NCBI GenBank assembly: GCA_021770615.1
Contig: JAETQR010000006.1
Span: 61,809 to 125,808 of the forward strand
Length of the DNA stretch: 64,000 nt
DNA from: Lachnospiraceae bacterium
GTDB taxonomy: Bacteria; Bacillota_A; Clostridia; Lachnospirales; Lachnospiraceae
Direction: 5' to 3'
Shown: in pieces, positions 53,810 to 63,530 of the stretch
Layout of the letters: every line of letters begins with the position of its first letter
Numbering within the stretch: position 1 is the first letter of the stretch
Notes under the pieces: generated by a model
The model's input: the letters and a program-made list of their open reading frames with translations, nothing else
The model's database searches: none
What the model was told of the DNA's origin: nothing
Position numbers and translations under genes: made by a program

Positions 53810-54451
53810 CTACTCGCACTCCCCATCCTTATCATCCAGCACCACATCTCTGGACACAAGCATATCCTCTGTAAAATAATCCCTGTCCACACCTCCGCGG
53901 ATACCATTTACACGTCCATTATCCGTATACTGCCAGCCGCTCCACTTACTCCAGTGGTTCTGCATGTCAGGATGCGTGACCCCATACTGTGCGATCCAGA
54001 GCGGATACACGGACAATCTGGCATCAAACGTATTCGACGCATTATTCGCATCACTGTAGATTGCCACACCATTTCCTGTCAGCTCCCGCAATTCCTGCAA
54101 AAAGGCAAGTGAAATCTCATTGATCCTCTCTCTGGTAAGAGAGCCAAACGACTCAAAATCCATAACCGGACGGCCCTGATACCGCTTCCCGCGTATCACA
54201 TCTGCAAAATGCCTCGCCTCGTTTTTAGCCTCCTCGGCAGTCCTCGCAGTAACATAATGATAAAACCCAATCTTCATTCTCACTTTTCTTGCTTCTCTGT
54301 AATTCCGTTCATAATCCGGATCGATGTACGCATCTCCCTCCGTTGCCTTTATATATACAAAACGGATTCCTGCATCCTTTACTTCCCGAAAATTAATATC
54401 TCCCTCCCAATGACTCACATCAATTCCTTCAATTCTTCTTTCTCTTCTCAT
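53810..54451 (-). CDS. GH25 lysozyme-like muramidase, no signal peptide
   Basis: About 213 residues. The GH25 (Chalaropsis-type) barrel is clear: GIDVSHWEGDINF with the first catalytic Asp, FVYIKATEGDAYIDPDY, FYHYVTARTAEEA, GRPVMDFESFG with the catalytic Asp/Glu, AIYSDANN, and PLWIAQYG. It cleaves the beta-1,4 bond of peptidoglycan. No signal sequence or wall-binding repeat is present from the chosen start (GGAG six bases ahead of 54451; longer starts add only ten hydrophilic residues). It could be a sporulation or phage-derived enzyme, or released by lysis. It sits alone beside the tRNA cluster. Confidence 0.9.
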   Translation of the reverse strand: MRRERRIEGIDVSHWEGDINFREVKDAGIRFVYIKATEGDAYIDPDYERNYREARKVRMKIGFYHYVTARTAEEAKNEARHFADVIRGKRYQGRPVMDFESFGSLTRERINEISLAFLQELRELTGNGVAIYSDANNASNTFDARLSVYPLWIAQYGVTHPDMQNHWSKWSGWQYTDNGRVNGIRGGVDRDYFTEDMLVSRDVVLDDKDGECE

Positions 54452-54552
54452 ATAAATCTCCATTTCGGCACCGCTCTCCAAAACAGCAGCGCATCCATTT
54501 GGTATATTATATGTAAGAATCTTTTAAAATTGACGTCCGGATCGTATAAAAA

Positions 54553-55632
54553 TCAGTCAGCAGATGCATCTTCTATGATCCTTCCCACTTCCCCAAGAAA
54601 CCGGTCCATCTGTTCATCCGTACCGATTGTGATCCTCAAATGATCACTGATTCTTTTTTTATTGAAATATCTTACAAAAATACCCTTTTCCTTCAAACGT
54701 TCAAAAATAACTTTTGCCGGTACCTTCTCATGGGAAGCAAAAAGGAAATTGGTCTGCGAATCCTTTACTTCAAACCCCATCTGTTTCAGCTCCCCCGCCA
54801 CACGTCCCCTCGTCCGTATGATCTTTGCAACACTTCCCCTGAAGTACTCTTCATCTTCCAGAGATGCTGCACCTGTGAGAATAGATTCCGTATTTATGGT
54901 ATACGAGTTTACCGACTCCTTCACATCTGTAAGCGCTTGTATCAACGTTTCATTTCCCATTGCATAACCGATACGCAGTCCTGCCATGGAACGGGATTTT
55001 GAATAAGTCCGCACCACAAGAAGGTTATCATAAGTTTTGATCAAAGAAAGTGCTGTCTCCCCGCCAAAATCCACATACGCTTCATCGACAATGACCACCA
55101 CATCCGGATTCGCCTTTATGATCTCTTCCAACTCGCAAAGCGGCATCCCGATCGAAGTAGGCGCGTTCGGGTTCGCAATGACGATACCGCCATTTTCCCT
55201 TTTATAGTCCTCCACATCGATCGTAAAATCCTCCCGCAGAGCAGGGCACTCATAAGGAATCCGGTAAACCTCTGCCCACACCGGATAAAAAGAATAGGTA
55301 ATATCCGGAAAGATCACCGGCTTGTCCGAATTAAAAAAAGTCAAAAAGCACATCGACAGAACATCATCTGACCCCACGCCCACAAATACTTCTTTGGATG
55401 AAAGGCCGTGATACTCTGCCAGTTTCCCGGTCAGGGTAGCTGCCCCAAGTTCCGGATACAGGGAAAAACGGGAAACATCCAGATCCTTATGGGCCCTGAA
55501 CACCCCCGGCGCCGGAGGATACGGATTTTCATTTGTATTTAATTTGATAATATCCTCTCCCTGTGGCTGTTCACCCGGCACATATGGCGTTACCTTGCGC
55601 ACATTCGCTTTCCATCCCGGAGTCCCATTCAT
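54553..55632 (-). CDS. hisC: Histidinol-phosphate aminotransferase
   Basis: PLP enzyme of histidine synthesis converting imidazole acetol phosphate to histidinol phosphate. 359 residues. Fold-type I class II features: LNTNENPYPPAPGV, GVGSDDVLSMCF, ANPNAPTSIGMPL, VDEAYVDFGG, and the PLP lysine in RTYSKSRSMAGLRIGYAMG. Related enzymes (threonine-phosphate decarboxylase) are the main alternative; the ending RITIGTDEQMDRFLGEV favours HisC. No other his genes are present. The second aminotransferase lies 26 bp upstream, so they may be cotranscribed. Confidence 0.88.
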   Translation of the reverse strand: MNGTPGWKANVRKVTPYVPGEQPQGEDIIKLNTNENPYPPAPGVFRAHKDLDVSRFSLYPELGAATLTGKLAEYHGLSSKEVFVGVGSDDVLSMCFLTFFNSDKPVIFPDITYSFYPVWAEVYRIPYECPALREDFTIDVEDYKRENGGIVIANPNAPTSIGMPLCELEEIIKANPDVVVIVDEAYVDFGGETALSLIKTYDNLLVVRTYSKSRSMAGLRIGYAMGNETLIQALTDVKESVNSYTINTESILTGAASLEDEEYFRGSVAKIIRTRGRVAGELKQMGFEVKDSQTNFLFASHEKVPAKVIFERLKEKGIFVRYFNKKRISDHLRITIGTDEQMDRFLGEVGRIIEDASAD

Positions 55633-55658
55633 AATCTCTCCCTCTTTTCTCTCTGAAT

Positions 55659-56852
55659 TTATTTTGTTTTACCGTATGCCTCTGCCAGTTTTTCAAACGC
55701 AGGCAGGGCGCGGACAATCATATCATAATCCACACAGTATGCAATCCTCACATAACCCGGACAGGAAAAAGAACTCCCCGGTACGACAAGCAGATTCAGC
55801 TCTTTTGCTTTTGCTGTAAATGCAGCATCATCCTCTTCCAACGATTTAACAAAAAGATAAAAGGCTCCATCCGGGCTCGCACACTCATACCCGAATTTTC
55901 TCAGATTCTCTACTAAAAGTCTGCGGTTCTTGTCATAAACCTCTATATCTACCTTCGCATCTACACACCGGGCGATCACCTTTTGCTGAAGGGATGGGGC
56001 ATTCACAAAGCCAAGAATCCTCGTCGCCACATTTGCCGCGCCCAGCACCGCCTCAAAGTCAGAAACCTCATCCGGGATCACCAGATATCCAATCCGCTCT
56101 CCCGGAAGGGACAACGACTTGCTGTAAGAATAACCAACGATCGCATTTTTATAATATTTTGTCACATAAGGTACTTCAACATCTCCATAAACAAGTTCAC
56201 GGTAAGGCTCATCTGAAATCAGATAAATGTCCGTGCCAAATTCTTTCTGCTTTTTATCCAGTATCGCCGCAAGTTCCTTCAGCGTATCCTCAGAATATAC
56301 AACACCCGTCGGATTATTCGGCGTATTGATGATGACTGCCCTCGTCTTTGGGGTAAGCCGTTTCTCAAATTCTGACATATCCGGCATAAATGTATCCGTA
56401 TCCGGTGAAACCACCACTGTCTTTCCGTCTACATTGGCGATATAATTACGGTATTCCCCAAAAAACGGCGCAAATACGATAACCTCTTCCCCTGGATTTA
56501 TAAGCGTCTTAAGAATAACATTCAGTCCCCCGGCAGCACCGACAGTCATGATAATGTTATTCATAGAAAAATGAGTAGCAAAACGTCCGTTTATACTGTC
56601 TGCAATCGTCTGCCGCACATCCTCATAACCTGAATTGCTCATATAACCATGCAGGGTATTGGGTTCCTCTTCCTTTAATATATCAATGATCGCCTGTTTT
56701 ACCTCTTCCGGCGGTTCCACGCTCGGATTTCCAAGGCTGAAATCATATACATTTTCCGCCCCATATTTTTCTGCCATCTTCTTTCCTTCTTCAAACATGG
56801 CCCTTATCACGGAACTTCCCTTTACCAGTTCCTCCATTTTTTTTGAAATCAT
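55659..56852 (-). CDS. Class I pyridoxal-phosphate aminotransferase (AspC-like)
   Basis: 397 residues. Visible: VYDFSLGNPSVEPP, TVGAAGGLNVILKTLINPGE, INTPNNPTGVVYSE, ISDEPYRELVYG, the PLP lysine in GYSYSKSLSLPGERIGYLV, and the substrate Arg near the end (VRIAYCVD). An aspartate or broad-range aminotransferase; the exact amino-acid pair is not readable. AAGGAGG is 10 bases ahead of the ATG. First of the pair with hisC. Confidence 0.9.
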   Translation of the reverse strand: MISKKMEELVKGSSVIRAMFEEGKKMAEKYGAENVYDFSLGNPSVEPPEEVKQAIIDILKEEEPNTLHGYMSNSGYEDVRQTIADSINGRFATHFSMNNIIMTVGAAGGLNVILKTLINPGEEVIVFAPFFGEYRNYIANVDGKTVVVSPDTDTFMPDMSEFEKRLTPKTRAVIINTPNNPTGVVYSEDTLKELAAILDKKQKEFGTDIYLISDEPYRELVYGDVEVPYVTKYYKNAIVGYSYSKSLSLPGERIGYLVIPDEVSDFEAVLGAANVATRILGFVNAPSLQQKVIARCVDAKVDIEVYDKNRRLLVENLRKFGYECASPDGAFYLFVKSLEEDDAAFTAKAKELNLLVVPGSSFSCPGYVRIAYCVDYDMIVRALPAFEKLAEAYGKTK

Positions 56853-56931
56853 ATGATAATATCCTCCTTCGTCCCTCCAAAAACAAACTACCGGATATTA
56901 TTGTATCACTGTTTTAACAGAAAGGCAATCG

Positions 56932-58587
56932 CTATTCAAACGAGATGCTCTCATAGGCGTCTATCGTGCCATATCCCCATTCCCTGCTCGGATACTCCTC
57001 GCCACGTCGTTCTGCACCACGTATCAAAAGTTCCCTTACAGAATTCCCACTGATCATATAACCTGAATACTCCTGCATAAAAAGCGCCGTAATACCCGTT
57101 GCAACTGCCGCCGCCACACTCGTTCCCGTCATCCTTCCAAAATTCCCTTTGGGAAGGGGCCCATAAACATCCACTCCCGGCGCCGTAACATCCGGCTTGA
57201 TGATACCATTTGGCGTAAAGCCTCTGCTGGCCTCAAAATAAAAAGCCTCATTCACTGAATTGTATGCAGAAATAGTAATCGCCCGCCGGCTGTTTCCCGG
57301 TTCACAGATCGTAATATCAGGATCCGGTCTTGAAAAATAAGTCTCGGCCGAAAGAAAATCATTGATCGGAAGCCACATATGATATTTTACATCCTGCTCC
57401 GTTGTATAAACCCGAATTTTCCAGACTCCGGATTTGCTGTTTTCAAAACGGAACATAATGACCTGGTCTCTTGTTTGCTCCTGCACCTCACCCCCGATCA
57501 CTTCCAACCATGTATTCTCAACAATAAAAATTTTTCTTTTGCGGACGGATGCCGCCGCACGTGTGATCCCCAATGTGTTTCCCCCCGGCGCCACCACATC
57601 GAACTGGAGGGTTCCGGGTGTCTTCCACCAGAGCTCACACACAAATCCCTGTGTGGACTTTTCCACATTGATATCAATTTCCTCATAATCCTTTGTTATG
57701 TAATAATGATGCCTTGCCGTCCCCTCATTTCCCACACATGTCACAATACACACACCCGGAAACATATTGTAATAATCGATCATACTGCACAAAGGTGTTT
57801 CTCCGTCATGATTGCCCAGATTCGTCCCCATGCCGACAAAGATCGCCACCTGCTTGCCCAGTTTTCTCGCTGTGTGCAGCACATACAGGATCCCGCACAT
57901 GATATCATTTTCCTGATAACAGGGAGCATCACTGCGAACCCGGTAAAATTCACGGTAACTGTTTTTTGCCTCCTTGCATTTAACTACCACCAGTTCAGAA
58001 AGCGGCGCCACTCCGGAAAAGTCTTTATCGGGTATTTCATTCCCCGCTGCAACCCCCGCCATAAAAGTGCCATGTCCATTATCGTCCCGGGTAGTAATAA
58101 GAGAAAGCGGCTCCTCATCTGCCAGTGCGGCATTGATCTCCTCTCTTGTAAATTCATTTCCGTATTCAAACCATTCCGGTCCCTGCCCATCCTGAATCGT
58201 CTGGTCCCAGATGGAATAGATCCTCGTAGTATTATCCGCATTCTTAAACACTTCATGAGAAAAATCAATTCCTGTATCCACTACTCCTATAAGAATATCC
58301 TGACCATACAGATCCAAAGACGGCTGTCTTCGTATCTTCGCCACACCGGTAGCTTCCAGTATCTCCTGTGACATCAGTCCATACACATGTGGTATGGCGC
58401 CATACCCAAATCTGGTTATACTTTCACTATTTATTTTTTGTTCCTGCTTATAAATGATCGCCCTTGAATAATCAATTTCCGCAATACACAATGGATCATA
58501 CTGCTCTTTAATATATTCTGTGCCACGGTAGGCACTGACAATATAATCCAGCACATTATCTGAATAGATTGCTTCCCTGCATGTCAT
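56932..58587 (-). CDS. Csp-like subtilase (S8 family)
   Basis: 551 residues with the plan of clostridial CspA/B/C spore-germination proteases: an N-terminal prodomain-like start (about 1-90), catalytic Asp in IGVVDTGIDFSHE, catalytic His in DDNGHGTFMAGVAAG, a large inserted jelly-roll domain (about 300-440), and catalytic Ser in MTGTSVAAAVATGI. All three residues are present, so this is an active type rather than a pseudoprotease. In germinating spores Csp proteases activate the cortex hydrolase SleC. No signal peptide. Other S8 paralogues exist in these organisms, so a germination role is likely but not certain. Confidence 0.87.
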   Translation of the reverse strand: MTCREAIYSDNVLDYIVSAYRGTEYIKEQYDPLCIAEIDYSRAIIYKQEQKINSESITRFGYGAIPHVYGLMSQEILEATGVAKIRRQPSLDLYGQDILIGVVDTGIDFSHEVFKNADNTTRIYSIWDQTIQDGQGPEWFEYGNEFTREEINAALADEEPLSLITTRDDNGHGTFMAGVAAGNEIPDKDFSGVAPLSELVVVKCKEAKNSYREFYRVRSDAPCYQENDIMCGILYVLHTARKLGKQVAIFVGMGTNLGNHDGETPLCSMIDYYNMFPGVCIVTCVGNEGTARHHYYITKDYEEIDINVEKSTQGFVCELWWKTPGTLQFDVVAPGGNTLGITRAAASVRKRKIFIVENTWLEVIGGEVQEQTRDQVIMFRFENSKSGVWKIRVYTTEQDVKYHMWLPINDFLSAETYFSRPDPDITICEPGNSRRAITISAYNSVNEAFYFEASRGFTPNGIIKPDVTAPGVDVYGPLPKGNFGRMTGTSVAAAVATGITALFMQEYSGYMISGNSVRELLIRGAERRGEEYPSREWGYGTIDAYESISFE

Positions 58588-58643
58588 AACTGTCCCCTCC
58601 TCATTCCATTATATGCAGGATGCGGTTTGTCCTATGTAAAAAA

Positions 58644-58745
58644 GGTGCGGCTGATAAGCGCGCACCTCTCAAGTTTGCCTTCGGCAAACTTGCTCCGCAA
58701 CCGGGAACGTCCCCTAAAAAAAGGTGCGGCTGATAAGCGCGCACC
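58644..58745 (-). terminator. Tandem duplicated terminators after clpX
   Basis: Two identical 23-bp hairpins GGTGCG-CGCTTATCAGC-CGCACC (58723-58745 and 58644-58666, minus reading), each followed by six or seven T. Between them is AAGTTTGCC-ttc-GGCAAACTT (58671-58691). A double stop between clpX and the Csp-like gene. Confidence 0.88.
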
Positions 58746-58778
58746 AAAAAACTAAAGTTCTTCCCAAGTTTACCGTAT

Positions 58779-60221
58779 TTAGTTCCCCCGCACCTCGATT
58801 CGGGGAGCTCCCTTGCCTTCAATATACTCCTTCGTGATCGTCACACTCCCGATCATATCATCTTTTGGTATCTCATACATGATATCTAACATCAGATCTT
58901 CAATGATCGAACGAAGCGCTCTCGCACCAGTCTTTTTCTTCACAGCCCGGGCAGCGATCGCCAGTACCGCATCATCCTCAAACTCCAGCTTGACTTCGTC
59001 CATAGAAAGCAGTTTCTGATACTGCTTGATGATTGCATTTTTCGGCTCTGTAAGTACCTTTACAAGAAGGCGCTCATCCATCTCTTCCAGGGAATACACA
59101 ATGGGAAGCCTTCCGATAAATTCAGGGATCAAACCATAGGAACGGATATCCTCTGTCTCCACATGAGAAAAAATATCCCTGTCAGAATCAAAACGGTCTT
59201 TTAAGTCTGCCCCAAATCCCATGCTTCCGTGCTTCGTCAGCCTCTTTTTAATGATATTTTCAAGCCCCGGAAACGCCCCGCCGCATATAAACAGGATATT
59301 GCTTGTATTGATCGTCGTCATGGGAACCATCGCATTTTTATTCGTAGCCCCCACCGGAACCTCCACATCTGCTCCCTCTAAAAGTTTCAGTAACGCCTGC
59401 TGTACCGATTCCCCGCTGACGTCACGCTGATTGGCATTCTCTTTTTTCGCAAGTTTGTCGATCTCATCAATATACACGATCCCACATTCCGCACGTTCCA
59501 CATCATTATCTGCATTTGCAAGAAGTTTGGAGATCACACTCTCCACATCATCGCCAATATACCCGGCTTCCGTGAGAGCTGTGGCATCTGTGATCGCCAG
59601 AGGTACATGAAGAAGTTTCGCCAGTGTTTTTACGAGATATGTCTTCCCGCTTCCTGTCGGCCCCAGCATGAGCATATTGGATTTCTCAATCTCCACATCG
59701 CCAAATACGATATGCGGATCCTTTTCTTCTCCTGCTTTCTCTGCCTCTTTCATGGCGATCACTCTCTTATAATGATTATAGACCCCCACGGAGATAACTT
59801 TCTTAGCCTGCTCCTGTCCCATTACATATTCATCCAGATTTCCCTTGATCACATGCGGCGCCGGCAGCTTATGGATATCAAGGACCGGCTCTGCTCTTTT
59901 TTCTTTTTTCTTTTTCGGTTTCACGGAATGTTTCGCCTGCATTTCCTCAGGCATCCCGGCAAAAGGAGCTCCCAGATTGATAAACTCCACCCCCGGTATA
60001 TTCGTAAAACCCGGCACATTCGGCATTCCCTGCATGCCAATCTGATCAAACGTCTTTTGCATACAGTCTGAACATATATTAATATTATTTGGAATGGTTA
60101 TCATCTTTTCCACTTTACTCTCCGGTCTGTGACACAGATAGCAGACTTTTTCGTAACCATCCCTTTTTTCCTGATTTTCTGTTTTTTCGATGTCATCTGT
60201 TTTTATGATCTCTTCGCTCAA
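58779..60221 (-). CDS. clpX: ATP-dependent Clp protease ATP-binding subunit ClpX
   Basis: AAA+ unfoldase that feeds substrates to ClpP. About 480 residues, longer than the usual 420 because of an N-terminal extension and a Met/Gly/Pro-rich linker (MQGMPNVPGFTNIPGVE region). The zinc-binding domain is CYLCHRPESK...CSDCMQKTF. Walker A GPTGSGKTYLVKTLA, Walker B VYIDEIDK, pore loop GYIGDD, sensor 1 ICGGAFPGLE, box VII/sensor 2 KTGARALRSI. GGAGG abuts the ATG at 60227; a TTG two codons later has a proper six-base spacer and is taken as the start. clpP is not adjacent, so this may be a second ClpX. Confidence 0.9.
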   Translation of the reverse strand: MSEEIIKTDDIEKTENQEKRDGYEKVCYLCHRPESKVEKMITIPNNINICSDCMQKTFDQIGMQGMPNVPGFTNIPGVEFINLGAPFAGMPEEMQAKHSVKPKKKKEKRAEPVLDIHKLPAPHVIKGNLDEYVMGQEQAKKVISVGVYNHYKRVIAMKEAEKAGEEKDPHIVFGDVEIEKSNMLMLGPTGSGKTYLVKTLAKLLHVPLAITDATALTEAGYIGDDVESVISKLLANADNDVERAECGIVYIDEIDKLAKKENANQRDVSGESVQQALLKLLEGADVEVPVGATNKNAMVPMTTINTSNILFICGGAFPGLENIIKKRLTKHGSMGFGADLKDRFDSDRDIFSHVETEDIRSYGLIPEFIGRLPIVYSLEEMDERLLVKVLTEPKNAIIKQYQKLLSMDEVKLEFEDDAVLAIAARAVKKKTGARALRSIIEDLMLDIMYEIPKDDMIGSVTITKEYIEGKGAPRIEVRGN

Positions 60222-60264
60222 AGTCATCCTCCATTTCTAACCTGTGGCGTCAATTTGAAGTCCA

Positions 60265-60298
60265 AAAGGAACTGCTACCGCACGATAACAGTTCCTTT
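60265..60298 (-). terminator. Terminator of htrA
   Basis: Perfect 10-bp stem AAAGGAACTG / CAGTTCCTTT with a 14-nt loop, T-rich on both sides, between htrA and clpX. Confidence 0.75.
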
Positions 60299-60344
60299 AT
60301 TATACATCATTTCGTTGTAATAGTCAAAGATAGCAGTTCAGACT

Positions 60345-61868
60345 TTACCATGGCACGATCTGATCCCCTCTGTAATAAGAATCATCGTCATATCCATATG
60401 GGTTCCCATTATTATTGCCATTACTATCACTGCCCGGAACTCCATTATTTGATCCACTTCCATTTTGGTTCGTATCAAGTTCATCCAGTGTCTCTGAACT
60501 TTTCAGAGTGACTTTTACATCCTGCTCCTTGTATTCACCCTCCTGGCTTCTGGCGATTGTAACTGTGATCTCTGTCCCTGCCTTTGTATTATTTACTTTA
60601 TTCTGTACCTGTTCGATCGTCGAAATCTTCGCTCCGTTTATTTTTGTGATAACATCACCCTGTTTGATGCCTGCTTTCTTTGCCGCACCGCTGTCTGATA
60701 CTTCTGACACATAGACACCTACAGGGAAACCATATGCTTCACTGAGTTCTTCACTGATCGTCCGGCCCGAAATTCCAAGATATCCTTTTTCTTCGTCTTT
60801 GAGAACTTCCCGGTTCATCAGTTCGTTGATGATCGGAATGGCATCACTCATCGGAATGGCATAACCGATTCCCTCTACTTTTGTATCCGCATATTTTACG
60901 GAATTGATCCCGATCACATTTCCATTTGCATCTAAAAGAGCACCGCCGCTGTTTCCCGGATTGATCGCTGCATCCGTCTGCAAAAGTACCATTGTATTAG
61001 AACCGGAATTGTCGTCCCCCACTTCTACCTGTCTGTCTTTTGCACTGATATAACCAACAGTCACAGACTGCCCGTATCCCAAAGCATTTCCGATCGCAAT
61101 CGCCATCTGTCCTACTTTTACATCCTCCGAATGTCCAAGACTGGCTACCTTTATGCTCTGTTTTGTCTCATCCTTTAAATCACTTACTTTGACCGAGATG
61201 ACCGCAAGATCTGCTGTCGCATCTGTTCCCTTTACCGTAGCTTTGGCTGTCGTATCATCAATAAATGTGACTGTTATACTGTCTGCGCCGGCTACCACAT
61301 GGTTATTCGTAACGATCAGGAGTTCATCATTGTCTTCTTTTACAATAAATCCGGAACCTGCCCCCTCTGTCGGGTAAGTCTGGCCAAAATAGGAAGACAC
61401 CGTACTCGTCTCTGTGATCGCAACGATCGAAGGCATGACATTGTCAACGATCCCCGACACATCACCTGGTCCCGCTGCCGCACCGGAAACTGCCTTGAGG
61501 CCGGTATTCTGATCCGATGTGTCCACAGTATCGATCGTCCCCCGGTCACCCGATCCATTTCCGATACCTGAAATCTTGATCAGACCAAAAAAGCATACTG
61601 CGGCAACCACACCAAACACGACTGCGGCAATAATTGTTTTTTTCATGCCTCCGGTGCCTCTTTCCTTCTTTGCCTTTGGAGCCTTCTGCTCCACTTTTGC
61701 ATTCTGGAAACGGTACATATTGTCAGAGGACGGCATCGGCTGTGGACCCTGATCCGCCTGCGGGTTCTCTTCTTTCTCATGAATCGTATAATCCGGCCGC
61801 CACGTATCCTGCGGCTGATCATTCATACTATTTTGTTCTTCATTCCTGTTATTATTTTCTTCATTCAT
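60345..61868 (-). CDS. htrA: HtrA/DegP-family membrane serine protease
   Basis: 507 residues. A charged cytoplasmic N-terminus (about 1-75), one membrane helix (IIAAVVFGVVAAVCFFGLI), a trypsin-like domain with catalytic His (VTNNHVVAGADS), Asp (DATADLAVI) and Ser (NPGNSGGALL), a PDZ domain (GVYVSEVSDSGAAKKAGIKQ; GDVITKING), and an Asn/Gly/Ser/Tyr-rich C-terminal tail. It degrades or refolds misfolded proteins outside the membrane. AAAGGA lies nine bases before the ATG. The plan matches the HtrA-type proteases of Firmicutes. Confidence 0.95.
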   Translation of the reverse strand: MNEENNNRNEEQNSMNDQPQDTWRPDYTIHEKEENPQADQGPQPMPSSDNMYRFQNAKVEQKAPKAKKERGTGGMKKTIIAAVVFGVVAAVCFFGLIKISGIGNGSGDRGTIDTVDTSDQNTGLKAVSGAAAGPGDVSGIVDNVMPSIVAITETSTVSSYFGQTYPTEGAGSGFIVKEDNDELLIVTNNHVVAGADSITVTFIDDTTAKATVKGTDATADLAVISVKVSDLKDETKQSIKVASLGHSEDVKVGQMAIAIGNALGYGQSVTVGYISAKDRQVEVGDDNSGSNTMVLLQTDAAINPGNSGGALLDANGNVIGINSVKYADTKVEGIGYAIPMSDAIPIINELMNREVLKDEEKGYLGISGRTISEELSEAYGFPVGVYVSEVSDSGAAKKAGIKQGDVITKINGAKISTIEQVQNKVNNTKAGTEITVTIARSQEGEYKEQDVKVTLKSSETLDELDTNQNGSGSNNGVPGSDSNGNNNGNPYGYDDDSYYRGDQIVPW

Positions 61869-61977
61869 AAAGAATCATCCTTTCGGTATGTTTATCTGAT
61901 TCGATGTATTTCTTCCCCATCTCAAGTTGCATTATACATATCAAATGTGTTTAGTTTGTGAATATCTCATTTTTATA

Positions 61978-62006
61978 TTGTGAAAATTAGTAAAATAACT
62001 TATAAT
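61978..62006 (+). promoter_or_regulatory. Promoter of the priming glycosyltransferase gene
   Basis: TTGTGA (61978-61983), 17-bp spacer, TATAAT (62001-62006), 76 bp before the TTG start, in the region divergent from htrA. Confidence 0.65.
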
Positions 62007-62082
62007 TGAAGAAGTAAATATTTTCTAGAATATAACTTTTTTTCTATAAATTAACTTTTGTTATGAAAGGACGGAGTTTAGA

Positions 62083-63516
62083 TTGATAAAAGGAAACCAG
62101 AAATTACTAAATGTCATCCGGTTTATCATTGATGTACTTATACTTATATTTTCTTTTGTAGCCGCTTACAAACTTCGCTTTGACGAAGAATTCAGTTTTT
62201 TGATCCGCTACCGGATCATTGAGGAGCCGCTTGGACTCTACGGCCCACTGGAGGAGTACATGCAGATGCTCTTTCTCCTGATCCCGTGTTATCTGGGTTC
62301 TTATTACTTTTTTCATCTATATGACCCAAAACGGGTCACAAGCCGTAAGTCCCAGATGTACAATATTTTTAAAGCAAATGTCGTCGGTATCCTGTACTGT
62401 ACGGCCGGTCTCTATTTTATAAAGAAAAGCGGAAATTACGCACGTCTTTTTATCATTATATTTGTAGGGATCAATTTTATTCTCGAACTTATTTTCCGTC
62501 TGATCATCACCACAGTACTTCGCCGTTTCCGCAAAAAAGGGCATAACCTCAAACATATTCTCCTTGTGGGATACGGACGCTCTGCCGAAGGATATATCGA
62601 CAGGATCTGTGCCCATCCTGAATGGGGATATGTGATCCACGGAATTTTAGATGACCGCAAGCGCAATGGAAAATCCTACCGGGACGTCCATGTGATCGGG
62701 GATATCAGCGATCTGGAAAATGTCCTGAACAACAATTCCTACGATGAGATTGCGATCACCCTCGGGATCGACCAGTATGAACGATTGGAAAGCATCGTTG
62801 CAATCACGGAAAAATCAGGAGTTCACACAAAATTTATCCCTGACTATAACAATATCATTCCAACCAGACCATACACGGAAGATCTGGACGGCCTTCCTGT
62901 CATACACGTGAGAAATGTCCCTCTCACCAACTCGTTTAATAAATTTGTAAAACGCACGATCGACATCACCGGCTCCATATTCTGCATCCTGTTCTTTTCC
63001 ATTCCGATGCTTCTGGTCGCAATCATCGTAAAGGCCACCTCGGAAGGGCCGCTCATCTTTAAACAGGAGCGTATCGGCCTGAATGGCAAACCATTTATGA
63101 TGTACAAGTTCCGTTCGATGGAGATCCAGAAAGCCTCGGAAGAAAAAAAGGCATGGACCACACCGGACGATCCAAGAGTGACGCCGATCGGAAAATTTAT
63201 CCGCAAGACAAGTTTGGACGAGCTTCCGCAGTTTTTCAATGTCCTGAAAGGGGATATGAGCATCGTCGGCCCAAGACCGGAGCGCCCCTTCTTTGTGGAA
63301 AAATTTAAGGAAGAGATCCCCCGTTACATGATCAAGCATCAGGTTCGCCCGGGGATTACCGGATGGGCACAGGTAAATGGCTACCGCGGGGATACTTCCA
63401 TACGCATGCGGATCGACTGCGATCTCTACTATATCGAAAACTGGTCCGTGATGCTGGATATAAAAATCCTTTTACTAACCGTAGTAAAGGGCTTTATCAA
63501 CAAAAATGCTTATTAA
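62083..63516 (+). CDS. Polyprenyl glycosylphosphotransferase (undecaprenyl-phosphate sugar-1-P transferase)
   Basis: 477 residues, PHPT/WbaP-like family. Four N-terminal membrane helices (VIRFIIDVLILIFSFVAAYK and others), a CoA-binding-3-like Rossmann part (ILLVGYGRSAEGYIDRIC), a further membrane helix near 300 and the C-terminal catalytic domain: RIGLNGKPFMMYKFRSM, TSLDELPQFFNVLKGDMSIV, GPRPERPFFVEKF, RPGITGWAQVNGYRG. It transfers a sugar phosphate to undecaprenyl phosphate and so starts a repeat unit of exopolysaccharide or capsule. Start is TTG at 62083, six bases after GGACGGAG. The rest of a glycan cluster, if any, would lie to the right. Confidence 0.93.
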   Translation: MIKGNQKLLNVIRFIIDVLILIFSFVAAYKLRFDEEFSFLIRYRIIEEPLGLYGPLEEYMQMLFLLIPCYLGSYYFFHLYDPKRVTSRKSQMYNIFKANVVGILYCTAGLYFIKKSGNYARLFIIIFVGINFILELIFRLIITTVLRRFRKKGHNLKHILLVGYGRSAEGYIDRICAHPEWGYVIHGILDDRKRNGKSYRDVHVIGDISDLENVLNNNSYDEIAITLGIDQYERLESIVAITEKSGVHTKFIPDYNNIIPTRPYTEDLDGLPVIHVRNVPLTNSFNKFVKRTIDITGSIFCILFFSIPMLLVAIIVKATSEGPLIFKQERIGLNGKPFMMYKFRSMEIQKASEEKKAWTTPDDPRVTPIGKFIRKTSLDELPQFFNVLKGDMSIVGPRPERPFFVEKFKEEIPRYMIKHQVRPGITGWAQVNGYRGDTSIRMRIDCDLYYIENWSVMLDIKILLLTVVKGFINKNAY

Positions 63517-63530
63517 AAAAGGGATTTGAA

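Noticed and set aside
57379..58371. Long plus-strand frame of 330 codons opposite the Csp-like protease
   Set aside because: Exactly antisense to a gene with all three subtilase motifs; the product has no domain and is rich in His/Ile/Arg as expected for a shadow frame.
58601..58822. Minus-strand frame of 73 codons
   Set aside because: Runs through the two tandem terminators and the end of clpX; not a gene.
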